DNA of 64,000 nt from Fallopia convolvulus (taxonomy: Eukaryota > Streptophyta > Magnoliopsida > Caryophyllales > Polygonaceae): contig OZ024730.1 in assembly GCA_964016875.1 (NCBI GenBank), positions 33,523,795 to 33,587,794 on the forward strand, read 5' to 3'. Below, in pieces: positions 1-10,933 of the stretch. Position 1 is the stretch's first letter. The number at the start of each line of letters is the position of its first letter. The notes under the pieces were generated by a model. It was not told the origin of the DNA. It searched no databases and saw nothing but the letters and a program-made list of their open reading frames with translations. The position numbers were made by a program, and so were the translations under genes.

Positions 1-8
1 TCTCCGAT

Positions 9-2536
9 TTGCACAAGGCCATACATGTATCCATATTTTCAAAAAAAAATGAGATAGAAAAGCAGGTTCAAGAGATGTTGAAATCTGCAATTATTAGGCC
101 ATGTCAGTCTCCTTTTGCTTCTCCTACTTTATTAGTAAAGAAAAAGGATGTCACTTGGAGATTTTGTGTGGATTACATGAAATTAAATGATATCACCGTG
201 AAAGATAAGTTTCCAATTCCTGATATAGAAGAATTTCTAGATGAGTTGAATGGGGCTGCATGGTTCTCAAAGCTGGATTTAAGGGCTAGGTACCATCAAG
301 TCAGGGTTAATGAAGTGGAGATTCCTAAGATAGATTTTCGAACACATCATGGCCATTATGAATTCAGAGTTATGCCTTTTGGGTTAACAAATGCCCCAAC
401 CACATTACAGGCAGTGATGAATTCAGTATTTCAAGAGTATTTGAGGCAATTTGTGTTAGTATTTTTATATGACATTTTGGTTTATAGCAAGACTTTTGAG
501 TCACATCTGGAACACCTAAGGGGAGTGTTGCAAAAGTTGAAGGAGAATACTTTCTTTGCAAAGAAATCTAAGTGTGAGTTTGCTCAGTCTAAGGTAGAGT
601 ACTTGGGCCACGTGATTTCAGGTGAAGGAGTGGCAACTGATCCTTCAAAAGTAGAAGCAATGAAGGCTGCCCGACTCCTAAATCTCTTAAGAGTTAAAGA
701 GGTTTCTTGGGCTTAATTGCGTATGACAAGAGATTCATACCTGAGTATGGGATGATTGCTCAACCCTTGACTGATTTGTTGAAGAAAGATGCCTTCAAGT
801 GGTCCTTAGAAGCAGAATAGGCCTTCAACCAACTTAAATCAGGCATGATTACTGCATCAATGTTGAAGATGCCATATTTCAGTGTACCTTTTTTTGGAGA
901 CTGATGCTTGTGATAATGGGGTTGGTGCAGTGTTAATGCAATAGAACCAACCTATAGCTTATCTACATCAGGCTTTCAAGAGTACACACAAGCATTTGTC
1001 AGCTTATGAAAAGGAGCTGATAGCTATTTTGTTGGCCATTGATAAATGGAGACACTACCTCGAGCCTGCTCATTTTTTTTAATAAAAACAGATCATCAAT
1101 CTTTGAGGCATTTGTTAGATCAGAGGCTATCCACTCATTTGCAAAAGAAGGCTATAAAAAAGCTGCTAGGCTTGAGTTATACCATTTTGTATAAGAAAGG
1201 GGTTGAGAATAAAGTGGCAGACACTCTATCTCGAAGGGAAGAAGGTGAGATAGCTGCTTGTAATGCTTTGATAGTTGTTGAACCAAGTTGGATCAAAGAA
1301 GTCATTCAGAGCTATGGTTCGATCATATAGGTCAACAATTATTCAAGGAAGTTCTTATTGCTCCAAAAGATGATTATAAAGTGCTTAATGGAGTACTACG
1401 ATTCAAGAACAAAATCTACATTGGCAACTAGTCTTCTTTAAGGACTAAGTTGATGAGTGTGCTTCATGAATCTCCAATGGGAGATCATTCAGGGGTTCAT
1501 GGAACTTATCAGAGGCTGAAGTCTTTCATTTATTGGCCAGGAATGAAACTGATGGTAGAAAATTTTGTTTGTACTTGTGAAAATTGTCAAAGGACCAAAG
1601 TAGAGCATGTCAAATCTCCAGGGTTGCTTCAACCACTGCCTGTTCCAGAGATTGCTTGGAGTCACTTCAATATGGACTTCATATAAGGGCTACCAAAATT
1701 AGAAAAAAAAGACACAATTTTGGTAGTGGTGGATAGATTCACTAAGTATGCTCGCTTTATAGCACTTAAACATCCTTTTACAGCCGTAGGGATAGCACAA
1801 GAATTCATGAGAGTTGTTTTCAAGTTGCAATGGTTGCCTAAATCCATTGTTTCTGACAGAGATAAGGTCTTCATCAGTCAGTTTTGGCAAGTGTTGTTCA
1901 AGACTATGGGGGTTCAGCTGCATATGTCCTAATGTCCACGACCTATCATCCTCAGAGTGATGGAGAAACTGAGAAGGTGAATCAGTGCTTGGAAATTTTT
2001 TTAAGAAGCATGACTTGTGATAAACCAGGTCAATGGAACAAATGGTTACACTTGGTTGAGTGGTGGTACAATACTAACTACCATAATGCTATAAAATTAT
2101 CTCCTTTTCAAGCATTATAAGGATATGTGCCTCCTCAATTGGGTGTTTATAATTCTGGTTTGAACACTGCTGTAATAGATGATTGGTTATAGGATCTCAG
2201 CATCTGGTGGTTTAGCTTCAAAGGAATTTGATTCCTGCTCAATCTAGAATGAAGCAGTTGGAAGATAAGAAGCGTACTGAGAGAGGATTTCAGGTTGGTG
2301 ATTGGGTTTTTGTTAAGCTCCAACCCTATCGTCGAACTTCCTTGGCTGTAAGGAGAAATGTAAAACTATGTTCCAAGTTTTATGGACCTTATGAGGTCAT
2401 AGAAAGAGTAGTCAAAGTGGCATACAAATTTGCTTTACCACAAGATGCTCGCATTCATCCAGTTCTTCATATTTCTCAACTAAAGAAAAGGGTGCAAGTT
2501 GTGGATTCAGTATCTGCTGCAACTCCAAAAGTTAAA
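9..2536 (+). pseudogene. Chromovirus pol (RT-RNase H-integrase), broken
   Basis: Reverse transcriptase fills 9-716: FCVDYMKLN, the template-grip stretch FSKLDLRARYHQ, and MPFGLTNAP. The catalytic motif reads FLYDILVYS where the family has FFDDILVYS, so the first catalytic Asp is now Tyr. RNase H follows in several frames (about 850-1250; TDHQSLRHLL and VADTLSRR visible). The integrase HHCC finger is at 1465-1610 (HESPMGDHSGVHG, CTCENC) and the core at 1660-2120 (VVVDRFTKYA, IVSDRDKVF, YHPQSDGETE). The 2228-2536 stretch is the integrase C-terminal region (FYGPYEVIERV, IHPVLHISQLK). Nonsense codons lie near 819, 1330, 1686 and 1932, with frameshifts around 710 and 900. It cannot make active enzymes. 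Confidence 0.92.
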
Positions 2537-3104
2537 TGTGAGCGGGTAACACAAACATAATTACCATAGTTATTTTCGCTATTAAAAAGGTATTTCTTAA
2601 ATTACTGCGCAATTATTTTCATTATTTTCTATATAATAAAATTTATGGCGATTATGCAACTTTATGGAAGATTCTATCTTGCAAATATGATAGAATTAAA
2701 CCCGGAGAAGGTGGGAATATTCCTAACTTGGGCTTTAAGCAACCCTAGGAAAATAATTAAATAAGACCCCATGATCTCTCTCTTCCATTATAAATACACG
2801 CCCTAGGTGTGTAGGGAAAGACACATGTGCACATCGGCATATTCAGAAACTCTGGACAGGCTAATATTCGCTTAGGCGCTTAGCTTGATTGTTCAGGCAT
2901 TCACCGCTCTCCTGTTGTACCTCGTCGCTCAAAACAACAATTGCTCTTCTGACTTAGGCATCAGAGGTGGATTAGGGGGTCCCCGCCCCTTGTGTCCATT
3001 GTTTTGCAGGTTTCTAGGTCAAGAGATCGAAGGGAGCGGAAGAGAAGGAGTTATTAATTGATGTATTAAAGACGAATTGAAAGCGGAGTTTTTGTAAACC
3101 AACA
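2537..3104 (+). repeat. Solo LTR inserted in chromovirus, near-perfect TSD
   Basis: It begins TGTGAGCGGG and ends GTAAACCAACA (TGT...ACA). It is flanked by TTAAA (2532-2536) and TTAAC (3105-3109), a 5 bp target duplication with one change. The host chromovirus reading frame resumes right after it. A TATA-like TATAAATACA is at 2790-2800, and the downstream stretch GACTTAGGCATCAGAGG followed by GGTCCCC and TTTTGCAGG resembles the transcribed part of Tat-like gypsy LTRs. No internal sequence remains, as expected from LTR-LTR recombination. Orientation is inferred from the TATA box. Confidence 0.75.
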
Positions 3105-3109
3105 TTAAC

Positions 3110-3262
3110 AATGATGGTGAATGTGTGGTAGCTCCAGCTGATGTTCTAGACACCAGGGTTACCTATTTGGCTAGTGGAGAGCCGGTCACTGAATGGTTGA
3201 TTTGGTGGAAAAACATGGATAAGAATGCAACTACTTGGGAGCAATCTGGACATATCATTTGA
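3110..3262 (+). pseudogene. Chromodomain tail of chromovirus integrase
   Basis: The frame continues past the solo LTR and ends at TGA 3260-3262. The residues VTEWLIWWKNMDKNATTWE match the chromodomain core, in which aromatic residues (W-W-K, TWE) form the methyl-lysine cage that targets chromovirus integration to heterochromatin. It is separated from its integrase by the 568 bp solo LTR, so it is not translated as a unit. Confidence 0.8.
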
Positions 3263-3326
3263 CAATTTCCAGAAGTATTAGATATTGTTCAAAAGTCTTG
3301 AAGACAAGACTTTTAAGAGGGGGTAA

Positions 3327-3563
3327 TGCAATATACTGATTCTTTCAAGGGAGTTATCCGGTAGTATGGTTAGTTATCCGGTTCTTGCTTGTACTGGGTA
3401 GTTAGCTTGAGTGAACAATGTATAAATAAGGAGAAGCTCCTGTGTTTCTGGCATCCAAGTAATAACAGAATTTCTCTTTATCATCTCACATACTCTTCTT
3501 TTCTCATCTCAAGTTCTTCTTCTCATCTACTTTCTTTCAATTGACTACAATTGTCTCAAGACA
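3327..3563 (+). repeat. 3' LTR of the chromovirus
   Basis: It starts TGCAATATAC directly after the polypurine tract and ends TCTCAAGACA. A TATA-like TATAAATAAGG lies near 3421. Length is about 237 bp. The partner LTR is outside the window, so the end is set only by the CA dinucleotide and the change in composition. Confidence 0.6.
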
Positions 3564-4082
3564 TTAATCAATAAAATATATAACTAATCAAAGTTGAATG
3601 AGATAAAAATAAATCTAAGATTTAGTTATTAGTTTGTAACAAATATAAATAAAAAATAAAACAAAATAATTATAAATATATTTTTTTAAAATTAGTATTA
3701 AATTGTTTTTTAGAGTATTGATGATGTGGCGCCACATAGACGAATTGAATATGGAGTCGACACATAGGCGAAATGAATGTTAGACCGACATGTATCAAAA
3801 AGGTGACTTCTTTAGTATGCATATAGATATAGATTTTCAGTGAATCTTAGATGTATCTTTATCCGGTCAATCTACCTAATACGTTATAAAGCAGAAACCA
3901 TGTTTGTTGAAAAAATTGCGTCGTGTGGCATTACTTGAATAAAATAATATCATTTTTAAATAATAATTTGTATTATTCTTTTTATATATCATTTTTTTTA
4001 TATTATAATAACTTGATTTATCTATACGTTGATACTTTCTATATTAATTTTATATATGCTAATATTTTATATTAATTTTATA
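3564..4082. other. AT-rich intergenic sequence
   Basis: No ORF, RNA gene or recognisable repeat. Poly-A/T tracts dominate. Confidence 0.6.
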
Positions 4083-4381
4083 GAGTTTGGTTCAAATGAA
4101 ACAAACTCTTATCCTAAAACGAACTCTTATCCTAAAACGAATGCACTTTTTGTAGTTAGTAGTGCACTTTTCATACTTCAGAGTGCACTTTTTCGCATTT
4201 GTACTTTTCGTACTTTTTAGTGCACTTTTCAAATTTTTTTAGTGCACTTTTTCGTAATGCACTTTTTGTATTTTTCAATGCACTTTTATATGAAAAGTGC
4301 ATTACTAACTATGAAAAGTGCATTCGTTTTAGGATAAGAGTTCGTTTTAGGATAAGAGTTTGTTTTATTTGAACCAAACTC
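4083..4381. mobile_element. MITE, copy A
   Basis: It begins GAGTTTGGTTCAAATGAAAC and ends with the reverse complement, GAACCAAACTC. The inverted ends run about 70 bp each and include a doubled block (CTTATCCTAAAACGAA twice). The interior is built from repeats of AGTGCACTTTTT around the palindrome GTGCAC. It has no coding capacity. The target duplication is unclear because the flanks are AT-rich, so the superfamily is undecided. Confidence 0.8.
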
Positions 4382-4419
4382 ATCAACATATAGTTAAGAA
4401 TATTATTATCATATATATA

Positions 4420-4717
4420 GAGTTTGGTTCAAATGAAACAAACTCTTATCCTAAAACGAACTCTTATCCTAAAATGAATGCACTTTTCATAGTTAGTAAT
4501 GCACTTTTCATATAAAAGTGCATTGAAAAATACAAAAAGTGCATTACGAAAAAGTGCACTTAAAAAATTTGAAAAGTGCACTAAAAAGTACGAAAAGTAC
4601 AAATGCGAAAAAGTGCACTCTAAGTATGAAAAGTGCACTACTAACTATAAAAAGTGCATTCGTTTTAGGATAAGAGTTCGTTTTAGGATAAGAGTTTGTT
4701 TCATTTGAACCAAACTC
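4420..4717. mobile_element. MITE, copy B, inverted relative to copy A
   Basis: It has the same ~70 bp inverted ends as copy A, but the interior is the reverse complement of copy A: AAAAATACAAAAAGTGCATT here against AATGCACTTTTTGTATTTTT there. Only 38 bp separate the copies. Left flank ATATA and right flank ATATG could be a short target duplication but are not decisive. Confidence 0.8.
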
Positions 4718-6846
4718 ATATGTTGATAGTTTTCAATATAATAAATTATTTGTATATTTTAGTATAAATGGATATATCTACCTAAATTTTAATAAATTAA
4801 TATTAAAAACTATTTTAATAAATATTTTAATAAGTTATATTATTCTTGCTAGATATCCTTCCGTAATTATCTTTAAGTTATAGAATTATATTATTTTTAT
4901 TTTTTTCTCTATGTTATCTTCTATATCTTTATATTAATGTTCTCCATATATAAACATATTATTATATTCATTACAAAGTAAAAGATAAGAACTCAAATAC
5001 ATAACCTTAATAAATATTTTATAAAAAATAATTATTTTACGCATATTAATATCTTATAAAAATCAAAAAAATATTTAAAAATACTCAATTCAAATGAAAT
5101 TAACTTTTTAAAATTTTTAATCAAAACGTGGGGCAAGATCTCAACAAATAAAATCATTCAACATGGAAACGTGATTTTTTTTAAACTCTTATCTTTGATA
5201 AATATAAGGAATTTAATTAGGAGAACTAAAATAATTTAAATAAAAATTATTTTTTAAAATATAAGGTGGGGCCAGAATCAACGTGGTGGCTGGAAAACGG
5301 TCAGTTTTTATAATATATATTGATTCAATTAAAATATGTGGATTGATCTTAAAGTTTTTTTTCATAAATTACATAATTTTATTACTATATTATATATATA
5401 CAAGTCTTTTAAATTTTATATTAATATCATATTATTATATAATTTTTAGTAAATAACCCCCGTGAGTATCACGTTTTTCTTTTTCAATAATTATATAATT
5501 TTGTTTAGATTTCTCTCAATAAAACATATAAAATGTTTAAAAATATTCACTACTCGTACATGGTAAGGGACTTCAACTAATTATCATAGTTAAAAATCAA
5601 ATCTTCTCAAGTAAATAAACGTACAGTAATTAATTTCATGTTTTCATGTGTCTAACGTATAATAAACCAGTCTATTAACTTGAAACAAAAAACAAGTCGG
5701 TGCAAAATCAGTCTTCTGATCCACTTCTAAGCTGGCAATTTTATTTGATTATATATCTAAAATGAATACATTCAATATAATTAAGTTTTTCACAAGATGA
5801 ACAATTGTCATCGTAATCATACTAGTATTAGAATAGAAGAGAATTGTGGATTTATATTTTCTAACCAAAAAAGAAGAAGAATAGCTTTGTGGACATTTTT
5901 AGAGTGTGGCAGCAGAAAATGTGATAAAACGCGCATGTATAAATCACTTTTTTTTCTTATTTTTTTGGTAGAAACTTCTATACTACATTACTTGTACAAT
6001 TAAAGACAGCTAATTATCAACAAGACAATAATAGAAAAACAATAATAGGGATCATTCTTCATTGCGCTCCAACTAATTAAGACCTTGTTTGGATTACCGA
6101 TGTTATAATGCAATTTATGTTTGGATTGCCTCACCTCGATCTTCCTTTTCGTTTCCTGGCCCTCAATATCTGAACACTTGAACAGTGTACAATATTCTCA
6201 CCATCGATACCACCTCTTATCCTAGCAAAAACAAAACAACTATTTTGTCTCTCTATTTCCATCTCACATTCGTTGGCCTCGCATTTACCTTTTTTTATAA
6301 GGTAAGGATTATTAGGATTGTCACAAGTATTACTTAAACTCGTCTAGAACGTTTACTAGAGATGAGAACTGATTACTAATTAATTGTACGTAAAAAGAAA
6401 CGGTAAACCGCCGCCCGAGAAATTCAAAACGGTGACATCAGAATACTACTCCAAAAGCCCAATCGCCAAGCCAAATGCCCAAAACCTTAATTCAGACATT
6501 TGGGTCGGCGGTTGATTCCTCTCATTTAGTTGCTTGCCCTATCTCATCTAAAGATGTTCTGATCAATAATATTCCCTAATTGTTTTCTGCTCACATTCTC
6601 AATCATAGGCTACCAATTTACATTGAAGGATTTAGATATTTATATATACTACATTAGTATTTAGATATGCACTTTAAACATATAACGTATCTATAAAAAA
6701 TATAAAGAAATTTTATTTTTTATTTTTCAAAATAAACTTCACATTATTTATATTTTTTACTCTATTTTCAGCCCTCTATCTATCTTAATCTAATAATTCA
6801 TCTTTTTTCTCACATAATACCCTTAGAGAATTACTCGATTCAATCT
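4718..6846. other. AT-rich intergenic sequence
   Basis: No convincing gene. The 68-codon ORF at 5797-6003 has no recognisable domain and random-looking composition. A GACCTTGTTTGGATT stretch near 6083 resembles the ends of some plant hAT or PIF MITEs, but no matching inverted end was found. Confidence 0.55.
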
Positions 6847-6915
6847 AGCATTGCAAATAGGCCTGGCGTCTCAATGTTGGTGGGTCTCACATGTATAACC
6901 TCACAAAAAAACTCA

Positions 6916-7760
6916 ATTCCGAAAATTTAAAGCTAAGGCTTGGAACAAACAAACGTTTGGAAACATCTTTGAACAAATCAAAAAGCTTGATAACAAACTC
7001 ATCGAAATCCAAAAGGAAATAATCGAAAACTCTAAATTGCAACTAATCCATAAACAAGAGAGAATGTCGAGAAAGCGCTCTTGCCTCTTGGATTTTCACA
7101 ATTCTTACTGGAAACAACGAGCAAAAAACACCCATTTAAAACTCAATGACAATAACACCAAATATTTCCATCGGATTGCCACCGGTAGAAGAAATAGAAC
7201 CACCATCAAAGAGATCCGCACAACTGAAGGAACACAAATCACTGGACTAGAGAACATAAAAACAGAAATTAAACGGGATTTCCAAAATCGTTTCAGGGCC
7301 TTGGAAATAAACCAAATGAAGCTCCAATCCATGACACAAACAATCCAACAAGAAGTAACAGATGCTGACAACATCGAACTCACCAAACCAATTTCGAACT
7401 CGGAAATCAAGAATGCCTTGTTCGACATTGGGGATTACAAATCCCTAGGCCCGGACGGAATGCCGACATGCTTCTATAAAAGATATTGGCATACTGTTGG
7501 CCCGGATATCACCATAGCTGTGAAGAGCTTCTTTCACTTTGGTAAAATATTAAAACAAATAAACCACACCTTCATCACTCTGCTACCCAAATGCAAAAAT
7601 CCCAACTCTACTAATCATTACAGGCCAATCAGCCTGTGCAATAATATCTACAAAGTAATATAAAAAATTATTACAAACCGCCTAAAAAAGGTCTTAAACA
7701 AACTAATTTACCCAATGCAAGGGGCATTCATTTAAAATCGAAGTATCCATGATAACACAC
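6916..7760 (+). pseudogene. LINE A reverse transcriptase, N-terminal part
   Basis: The open stretch 7037-7663 continues an upstream frame that opens near 6916. Residues such as WKQRAKNTHLKLNDNNTKYF and GPDGMP, then FITLLPKCKNP and YRPISLCNNIYKVI, mark plant L1 RT fingers and palm. A stop after YKVI (about 7661) and another after QGAFI (about 7732) break the frame. At 7761 the CACTA element interrupts it. The expected continuation (an IVHEIFHSF stretch) lies 12 kb away at 19935. Confidence 0.9.
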
Positions 7761-7849
7761 TCATGAAATTATAGCTAGGAATATTCTGTGTGGGTAAGTT
7801 TGCGGGAAACGACCACAACATCTCCCACAAATCTCAAATTTTTTGGCTG

Positions 7850-8665
7850 TTTACCCATAAAATTCACGGTTGGTGCTACATTTGTGGGAATATTGTCGCG
7901 AATAAACACACAGCTAAGTCCGATTCTAATTTTGTGGCCATATAGCCATGAAATAATAGGTTGTGGCCATGGCTGTGGCCATATTGACGCGAATATATTA
8001 CGAAGCTAAAATCGGTTCTAAATTTATGGCAAATTTCTCGCGAAATAATCATGCGGCTAAGTTCGATTCTAAGTTTGTGGCCATATAGCCATGAAAATAT
8101 TGGTTGTGGCTAACGTTGGAGCTATATTGACGCGAATTTTTGACGGAGCTAAAATCGGTTCTAAATTTTTGGGCAATTTGTCACGAAAGTATCACGCAGC
8201 TAAATTCGATCCTAAGTTTGCGGCAATATAGCCATGAAAATAGGGGTTGTGGCTATACTTGGAGCTATATTGACGCGAATATATTACGAAGCAAACTTCG
8301 GTTCTAAATTTATGGGCAATTTGTCCCGAAATAATCATGCAGCTAAGTTGGATTCTAAGTTCGTGCCAATATAGCCATGGAAGTGTTGATTGTGGCTATA
8401 CTTGGAGCTATATTGGCGTGAATATATTACGAAGCTAAAATCGGTTCTAAATTTCTGGGTAATTTGTCGCAAAATAATCATACAACTAAGTTCGATTCTA
8501 TGTTTGTGGCCACATAGCCAAGAAAACATGAGTTGTGGCTATAATTGGAGCTATATTACCGCGAATATATTACGAAGCTAAATTTGGTTATAAGTTTATG
8601 GGGAAATTGTCACGAAAATAAGCATGCAGCTAAGTTGGATTCTAAGTTTGTGGCTATATCTATTA
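7850..8665 (+). repeat. CACTA left subterminal tandem repeat, 143 bp unit
   Basis: The landmark GCGAAT(ATATT) recurs with its first G(AAT) at 7991, 8134, 8277, 8420 and 8563, exactly 143 bp apart each time. Partial units flank the array. Each unit contains TATAGCCATGAAA, GTGGCTAT, GGAGCTATATT and a degenerate AGCTAA. Subterminal repeats of CACTA elements bind the TNPA-type protein and bring the ends together. Regular long tandem units are less usual than scattered 12-mers. Confidence 0.85.
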
Positions 8666-9103
8666 ATTAAGCAAAAAAAATGAAAAAGAAATCTTGAAAC
8701 CTATTATTCAAAAACTATATCAAGACTCCCAAATTACATAACAACTGCATAAGGACCTAGTAGCTCGGATCCTCAATTTCTATGAGAAATCGTAAGACAA
8801 TAATTAAACAACAAGAACTTTAAAAAACCCAACAATGCACAAATTGTTTTTGCCAAAACTTAATCTAAAAATGCACATACAAAGCTCCTATATAAATGCA
8901 TAAATTATCCAACACAATCTTAGCAAATGTCTTCAACACAATCTCAACACAATTTCAATGTCTTCAACACAATCCTAACAAATGACTTCAAACACAATAA
9001 GATTAAAACACAATGGGCAACACAATCCTCTAATGTCACTACAACCATGTTAAGGCATACAAACAAACTACAAGTCTAAAATCCATAAAACCAACACAAT
9101 CCT
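8666..9103. other. Low-complexity CACTA interior
   Basis: CAACACAATC-type motifs recur many times between 8920 and 9115. If the minus-strand gene at 9104-9280 is real, this is its 3' UTR. No other coding signal. Confidence 0.4.
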
Positions 9104-9280
9104 CTAAACGTCTTCCTCTTCCTCTTCTTTGCTACAGCCTACATCCTCATCATCGTCACTAGACAGGTAAAGCTCGACATCTTCATTTTCCATTTCTCGA
9201 GCATAAAAGATTTTGTTCAAAAGAGTACTCATATAAGGATCCATGCCATTTTTCCTGAAAAACTTGTAAGCTTCGCACTC
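9104..9280 (-). CDS. Possible terminal exon of a minus-strand CACTA gene
   Basis: Read on the minus strand, TGTATTGTAG is a good splice acceptor, and the 58 codons that follow end in TAG at 9104-9106. The peptide starts ECEAYKFFRKNGMDP, has a helical-looking middle, and ends in an acidic tail (SSDDDEDV, then KEEEEEDV). It is not a domain I recognise. A CT-rich stretch on the same strand at about 10250-10470 looks like a 5' leader, so a gene transcribed divergently from TNP2 is possible. It could be a captured host fragment or an accessory CACTA gene. The intermediate exons were not resolved, so confidence is low. Confidence 0.3.
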   Translation of the reverse strand, partial: ECEAYKFFRKNGMDPYMSTLLNKIFYAREMENEDVELYLSSDDDEDVGCSKEEEEEDV

Positions 9281-10800
9281 CTACAATACAAGATACTTAC
9301 AAGTTTAAAAGATAATAGAACACCATGGAACACAAGAGAAATTAAACCTACTAAGAGTCTAAAAAATATAAATAAAAACAGCATGGAACACAAGTCCAAG
9401 TAAACCTTAACAAATGAAAGCAAATGTCCAATACTAATTTCCCATAAGAGGAGTCAGAACTTTTCCACAAGAGGAGTCAGAACAGGATACTAATGTACCA
9501 TTCTCTAAGAGCAAGTGATAGCACAAAGAAGCCCATGAAGGTTTATGTTATGAAGAGGTTCAAGCAAGGTAAGATGGCTGATATTTATCCAGAAAATTTA
9601 CTAGTCAATTGTATGTAGGATACCACAGGTATCATTATCCTTTGGGTTTTGTGGGAATCCTCTCATATACCATAGGTCATTTACTTGGTGTTGTGCAAAT
9701 TTTCCCTCTACACACTTGTAAGATTTAGCATGATAAACAACCACATAAAAACTAGTGTAGTATTCTATCAAATGAAGGAAGCATCCAACATTATACTATT
9801 AAGAAAAGTTTGTCACATATAATAACTGGATAGGAATGTCACATATAATAACTGGATAGGTCCTGTGGGAAAATACACTTAGTTGTAGAAGAAAGACAAG
9901 ATTAAAACCTCAATTATACCTAAGATTTTGACTAGATCTAGATCCAATGTGGAATTGACGACTAGATCACTGAGCATTATCCAAGTTTTCAATCTACTAT
10001 CTTTTCACATACTAACACAGCATTGTCATAAACACAACACAAGAAATTAATAAAGCTAAAAACCTGTGATCTCCTATGATGGCGTTTGAAGGCGTTGCCG
10101 GTGTGGAAGTTGAGGAAGTTGAGGATGGCGCCGAGATGCGGAAGTTAACTCGAGAGAGATGGAGAGCGAGGGAGATGGCGTTTGAAGTCGTTTGAAGGCG
10201 TTGCCGGTGTGGTGGGCGGCTCCGGCTTGTGAGAGGGAGACGGTGTAACGGCCGAAATTGGGTGAGGGAGAGAGTGGGAGGCGCTCGTGAGAGAGAATGA
10301 GAGAGAGGTGCTCGTGAAAGAGAGAGTGGGAGGCGCTCGTGAGGGAGGCGCTCGTAAAATTGGGTGAGTGGGAGGAGCCGAAATTGAGATGAAACCCTAA
10401 AAATTGGGTGAGGGAGGGAGATAAAGGCCGCTCGGGTTGGGCCGGGAAATCCTAACATCCAAGCATATGGGCCGAATTGGATATGGCCTTTTAAGTGAGC
10501 CCAAAATGCATTCGTGGCCATTTTTGTGGCCAATTTCCTAGCTAATTTGAACTTGCATTTTCATTAAATCCTATTCGTACCAACCTCATTCAATTCTCAA
10601 CTACCATTGCATATGATTCGTCAAAACCCTCATTCTCACCACTTATTTCTCATTCTCTCTCAAAATTCTCCCTCTCAACAATATTCTCCCTCTCAACAAT
10701 ATTCTCTCACCAAAAAATAATGTGACTCAAATCTTGAAGATTATATATACTCTACACATTTTGAAGATAATTTAAGAGGTGCACATCTGATTTGGATCAG
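9281..10800. other. CACTA interior with divergent promoter region
   Basis: On the minus strand, 10250-10470 is rich in CTCTCTC and CACGAGCGCC, typical of plant leaders. On the plus strand, 10620-10800 is also CT/AT-rich and leads to the TNP2 leader, so the region plausibly drives two divergent transcripts. A near-repeat of about 15-20 bp with GAAGGCGTTGCCGGTGTGG occurs twice (10087 and 10194). The 173-codon minus ORF here looks like leader sequence rather than protein. Confidence 0.4.
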
Positions 10801-10925
10801 GTAAGTTAGTTACAAAGAGGTTTTAGCATTACAAGTTTAATTTTAGATTTAGGGTATTTAGTATATATTTGTGGGTTTTGCTTTTTTGTTGATATTAACT
10901 TAAGTTTATTTGGACAAATTTACAG
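10801..10925 (+). other. 5' UTR intron of the TNP2-like gene
   Basis: Donor GATCAG/GTAAGTTAG at 10801 and acceptor AAATTTACAG ending at 10925. The first ATG of the transposase follows 8 bp later at 10934. Confidence 0.6.
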
Positions 10926-10933
10926 AATTATCG

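Larger units (their letters stand above)
1..3563 (+). mobile_element. Ty3/gypsy chromovirus, 3' part, decayed
   Basis: Order along the plus strand is reverse transcriptase, RNase H, integrase, C-terminal chromodomain, polypurine tract (AAGAGGGGG, 3315-3323), 3' LTR. That order and the chromodomain are diagnostic of the Ty3/gypsy chromovirus clade. The 5' LTR, gag and protease lie left of the window. Stops and frameshifts recur throughout pol, and a solo LTR of another family (2537-3104) interrupts the chromodomain region, so the copy is dead and old. Confidence 0.93.

Noticed and set aside
1..3563. Integrated pararetrovirus (caulimovirus) copy
   Set aside because: Integrase, chromodomain and LTR are present and no movement protein is seen, so it is a Ty3/gypsy element.
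4029..4708. Small ORFs in the MITE pair
   Set aside because: They arise from the AGTGCACTTTT repeats read in frame and occur symmetrically on both strands.
10012..10533. 173-codon minus-strand ORF
   Set aside because: Composition is that of a CT-rich leader translated by chance (Ser/Arg/Leu/Pro), with no domain.
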